Shown here: in pieces, positions 61,736-64,000 of the stretch
Numbering within the stretch: position 1 is the first letter of the stretch
How the letters are laid out: every line of letters begins with the position of its first letter
NCBI RefSeq assembly: GCF_002865605.1
Contig: NZ_CP025583.1
Location: 3,057,137 to 3,121,136 of the forward strand
Reading direction: 5' to 3'
Length of the DNA stretch: 64,000 bases
DNA from: Paracoccus jeotgali
GTDB lineage: Bacteria > Pseudomonadota > Alphaproteobacteria > Rhodobacterales > Rhodobacteraceae
Made by a program: the position numbers and the translations under genes
The notes under the pieces: generated by a model
What the model was told of the DNA's origin: nothing
What the model saw: the letters and a program-made list of their open reading frames with translations, nothing else
The model's database searches: none

Positions 61736-62554
61736 ATGCGGATATTGTTTCTGGGCGACGTGATGGGGCGGGCCGGGCGTGCGGCGATCAGCGGGCGTCT
61801 GGCCGGGCTGAAGGACTCGCTGCGGGTCGATTTCTGCGTCGTGAACGGCGAGAACGCCTCGGGCGGGATGGGGCTGACGGCCGGTCACGCCCAGCTTTTG
61901 CTGGATGCCGGCGCCGATGTGGTCACGCTGGGCGACCACGCCTTTGATCAAAAGGACATGCTGGGCTTTATCGACAAAGAGCCGCGCGTGCTGCGCCCGA
62001 TCAACTTTGCCAAGGACGCGCCGGGACGGGGCGCGGGGGTGTTTTCCGCCTCGCGCGGGCGCAAGGTGCTGGTGGCGCAGGTGCTGGGCAACGTCTTCAT
62101 GCGCCGGGCTTATGACGATCCGTTCTCGGCACTCGACGGGGCGCTGCGGGCCTATCCGATGGGCGCGATGGCGGGGGTGCAGGCGGCGGTGGTCGATTTC
62201 CACGCCGAGGCGACGTCCGAAAAGATGGCCGCCGGGCATTTCTGCGACGGGCGCGCCAGTCTGGTCGTCGGCACCCACACCCATGTCCCGACCGCTGACG
62301 CGCAGGTCCTGCCGCGCGGCACCGGCTATCAGACCGATGCCGGAATGTGCGGCGATTACGACAGCATCATCGGCATGGACAAGGCCGAGCCAATGCGCCG
62401 CTTCGTCACCGGGATGAGCCGCGACCGCTTTACCCCGGCCATGGGCGAGGCGACGCTGTCGGGCGTGCTGGTCGAGACCAACGACCAGACCGGGCTGGCG
62501 CAGACGGTCTGGCCGATCCGCGACGGGGGCCGCCTGCCGCAGGCGGCGCCGTGA
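61736..62554 (+). CDS. YmdB-like metallophosphoesterase (TIGR00282)
   Basis: A 272-residue metallophosphoesterase; relatives such as YmdB hydrolyse cyclic nucleotides and affect RNA turnover and biofilm decisions. Metal motifs: [11 protein letters not shown] (residues 5-15), [12 protein letters not shown] (about 40-51), TLGDHAFD (about 66-73), [11 protein letters not shown] and [11 protein letters not shown]. The ATG at 61736 fits the conserved N terminus and is preceded by GGACGGAGG. It is divergent from the chemoreceptor gene. Confidence 0.93.
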   Translation: MRILFLGDVMGRAGRAAISGRLAGLKDSLRVDFCVVNGENASGGMGLTAGHAQLLLDAGADVVTLGDHAFDQKDMLGFIDKEPRVLRPINFAKDAPGRGAGVFSASRGRKVLVAQVLGNVFMRRAYDDPFSALDGALRAYPMGAMAGVQAAVVDFHAEATSEKMAAGHFCDGRASLVVGTHTHVPTADAQVLPRGTGYQTDAGMCGDYDSIIGMDKAEPMRRFVTGMSRDRFTPAMGEATLSGVLVETNDQTGLAQTVWPIRDGGRLPQAAP

Positions 62555-62660
62555 CGCCGCGACGGCGGGCCTGACGCGCTGGCACGCTTGCGAAACCGGC
62601 CCGGATCGGCGATGACTGCGCGCCAGGGCCGGGGCAACCGGCCGCCAGCTTGAGGTTTTC

Positions 62661-64000
62661 ATGTTCGGCATCGAACTGACCGGGTCCGCCTCGGCGATTG
62701 CGACGCTCGTGATCATCGTCGGCATGCTGACATTGTTCGTCCGCGAAACCTATCCGCCCGAAGTCACCGCCATTCTGGGCGCCGTGGTGCTGATGCTGGT
62801 CGGCGTCTTGCCGGCGGGCGAGGTCGCTTCGGTGCTGGCCAACCCGGCGCCGTGGACCATCGCCTTCATGTTCATCATCGTGGGCGGGCTGGTGCGGACC
62901 GGGGCGCTGGACTGGATCGGCCAGCACGCGGCCCGCCATGCGCGCAAACACCCGTTCCTGACGCTGGCCAGCCTGTCGGCCACGGTGCTGGGGTTGTCGG
63001 CTTTCGTCAACAACACGCCGCTGGTGGTGGTGATGATGCCGATCTTCATGCAGCTCGCGCGCGAGATGAACCAGTCGCCGTCCAAGCTGCTGATGCCGCT
63101 GTCATACCTGTCGATTCTGGGCGGGACGGTGACGATGATCGGCACCTCGACCAACCTGCTGGTCGATGGTGTGGCCTTTGCCGCCGGCCAGCCGCATTTC
63201 GGCATATTCGAGATCACGCCCGTGGGCCTCAGCATGGCGCTGGTCGGGCTGACCTATCTGCTGGTGGTGGCGCCGCGCCTGCTGCCCGACCGCACCTCGA
63301 TGTCGGCGCTGGTGTCGTCGTCGAAATCGCGGATGAAGTTCTTTACCGAGGTCGCCGTCCCCGAGGAAAGCACCCTGATCGGCCGCAAGCTGGACGAGGT
63401 CGACATCTTCGCGCGCGAGAATGCCCGCGTCATCGACGTGCTGCGCGGGGATGCCTCGCTGCGGCGCGATCTGGCGAATGTGGTGCTGGCGGCGGGCGAC
63501 CGGGTGGTGCTGCGCACGCCCATGTCCGAGATCCTGGGCCTGCAGGGCAACAAGGACCTGCGGATGGTCGACAAGCTGAGCTCGGTCCAGACCTCGACGG
63601 TCGAGGTGCTGATCACGCCCGATTGCCACATGGTCGGCCGCTCGCTGGGCTCGATGCGGCTGCGGCGGCGCTATGGCGTCTATGTGCTGGCCGCCCATCG
63701 CCGCAACCAGAATATCGGTCGCCAGCTTGACGATCTGGTGGTGCGCGTGGGCGATACGCTGCTGCTCGAAGGTGCGGCCGCCGATATCCAGCGCCTCGCC
63801 GCCGAGATGGAGATGGTCGAGGTCAGCGTGCCCTCGGACCGCGCCTTCCGCCGCCGTCACGCGCCGATTGTCGTGGCGGTGCTGGCCGGGGTGGTGATTC
63901 TGTCCGCTTTCGAGGTGGCGCCGATCATGCTGCTGGCCTTCATCGGCGTGGCCGTGGTGCTGGGCACGCGCTGCATCGACGCCGACGAGGCGCTGGGCTT
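62661..64000 (+). CDS. SLC13 family permease with TrkA-C domains, cut by the window end
   Basis: The frame is open from ATG 62661 to the right edge (446 complete codons shown). The first part is a membrane domain of the SLC13/divalent-anion type (about residues 10-210, with VNNTPLVVVMMPIFMQLARE and GGTVTMIGTSTNLLVDG, key core GTSTNLLVDG). Then comes a cytoplasmic pair of TrkA-C (RCK-C) domains (about 220-390: EVDIFARENARVIDVLRGD, GRSLGSMRLRRRYGVYVLAA), and new helices begin near 395. Such proteins carry sulfate, di/tricarboxylates or arsenite-like anions; the substrate is not set here. The 3' end lies outside the window. Confidence 0.88.
   Translation, partial: MFGIELTGSASAIATLVIIVGMLTLFVRETYPPEVTAILGAVVLMLVGVLPAGEVASVLANPAPWTIAFMFIIVGGLVRTGALDWIGQHAARHARKHPFLTLASLSATVLGLSAFVNNTPLVVVMMPIFMQLAREMNQSPSKLLMPLSYLSILGGTVTMIGTSTNLLVDGVAFAAGQPHFGIFEITPVGLSMALVGLTYLLVVAPRLLPDRTSMSALVSSSKSRMKFFTEVAVPEESTLIGRKLDEVDIFARENARVIDVLRGDASLRRDLANVVLAAGDRVVLRTPMSEILGLQGNKDLRMVDKLSSVQTSTVEVLITPDCHMVGRSLGSMRLRRRYGVYVLAAHRRNQNIGRQLDDLVVRVGDTLLLEGAAADIQRLAAEMEMVEVSVPSDRAFRRRHAPIVVAVLAGVVILSAFEVAPIMLLAFIGVAVVLGTRCIDADEALG

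Noticed and set aside
1..64000. rRNA, tRNA, IS elements or prophage genes
   Set aside because: No cloverleaf, rRNA segment, transposase, integrase or phage structural gene was found in any spacer.

Overview
The window is an uninterrupted 64 kb stretch of high-GC bacterial chromosome with about 66 protein genes, almost all recognisable housekeeping or transport functions. Gene content and order (kdsD-lptC-lptA-lptB-hpf-ptsN, lpxK next to a Kdo-transferase-like gene and a DUF4170 gene, ruvC-ruvA-ruvB, a seven-part Mrp/Pha antiporter operon with fused A and B subunits, a fused indolepyruvate oxidoreductase) point to an alphaproteobacterium of the Rhodobacteraceae, most likely Paracoccus or a close relative; this is inference from gene families, not a database match. 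I see no rRNA, tRNA, CRISPR array, transposase or prophage.

Layout. 1-4.5 kb: RNase D (cut by the left edge), Kdo precursor isomerase, lipopolysaccharide transport genes lptCAB, ribosome hibernation factor and PTS-Ntr IIA. 4.6-8.3 kb: a 63-residue unknown protein, MutY, DciA-like protein, a DsbA-like oxidoreductase and a class III CoA-transferase. 8.3-11.6 kb (minus): LpxK, a Kdo-transferase-like protein, DUF4170 and a CbiX-like protein. 11.7-17.6 kb: NnrU (with an apparent frameshift), an FAD oxidase divergent from mnmD, a lytic transglycosylase with an acidic tail, and dapA with a terminator. 17.6-23.6 kb (minus): the Mrp/Pha cation/proton antiporter operon. 23.7-27.2 kb: ruvC-ruvA-htpX-ruvB-thioesterase. 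27.5-31.5 kb (minus): peroxiredoxin, RecQ, YggT and Asd. 31.7-36.2 kb: thioesterase, UMF1-type MFS, MepA, phytase-like esterase and YhhQ. 36.2-37.9 kb: a compact intergenic element that looks like a structured RNA, then a receiver-PP2C phosphatase whose 3' end is partly duplicated. 37.9-42.8 kb: fused IorAB, a sugar-nucleotide epimerase and a 12-bp tandem repeat. 42.8-50.0 kb: a tctDE two-component operon with an extra binding-protein gene, divergent from tctCBA and an AbrB-like membrane gene. 50.0-57.0 kb: two alpha/beta hydrolases, a DEAD-box helicase with a basic repetitive tail, a fosmidomycin-resistance-like MFS and a Tat-exported DsbA-like protein. 57.2-64.0 kb: Pit phosphate transporter, TerB-like protein, PPK2, a soluble PAS-chemoreceptor, a YmdB-like phosphodiesterase and an SLC13 permease cut by the right edge.

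Functional threads: outer-membrane/LPS assembly (kdsD, lptCAB, lpxK, Kdo-transferase-like), peptidoglycan turnover (Slt, MepA), lysine/cell-wall precursor synthesis (asd, dapA), Holliday-junction processing (ruvCAB), periplasmic thiol chemistry (two DsbA-like proteins), ion and phosphate homeostasis (Mrp, Pit, PPK2), and tricarboxylate-type uptake with its sensor system (tct). No complete unknown multi-gene defence or biosynthetic system is visible. The most unusual material is intergenic: the element at 36.2-36.4 kb (extended Shine-Dalgarno sequence facing its own anti-sequence, internal hairpins and a terminator), the decayed tandem duplication at 37.7-37.9 kb, the 12-bp repeat at 42.6-42.8 kb and the putative TctD operator at 45.9 kb.
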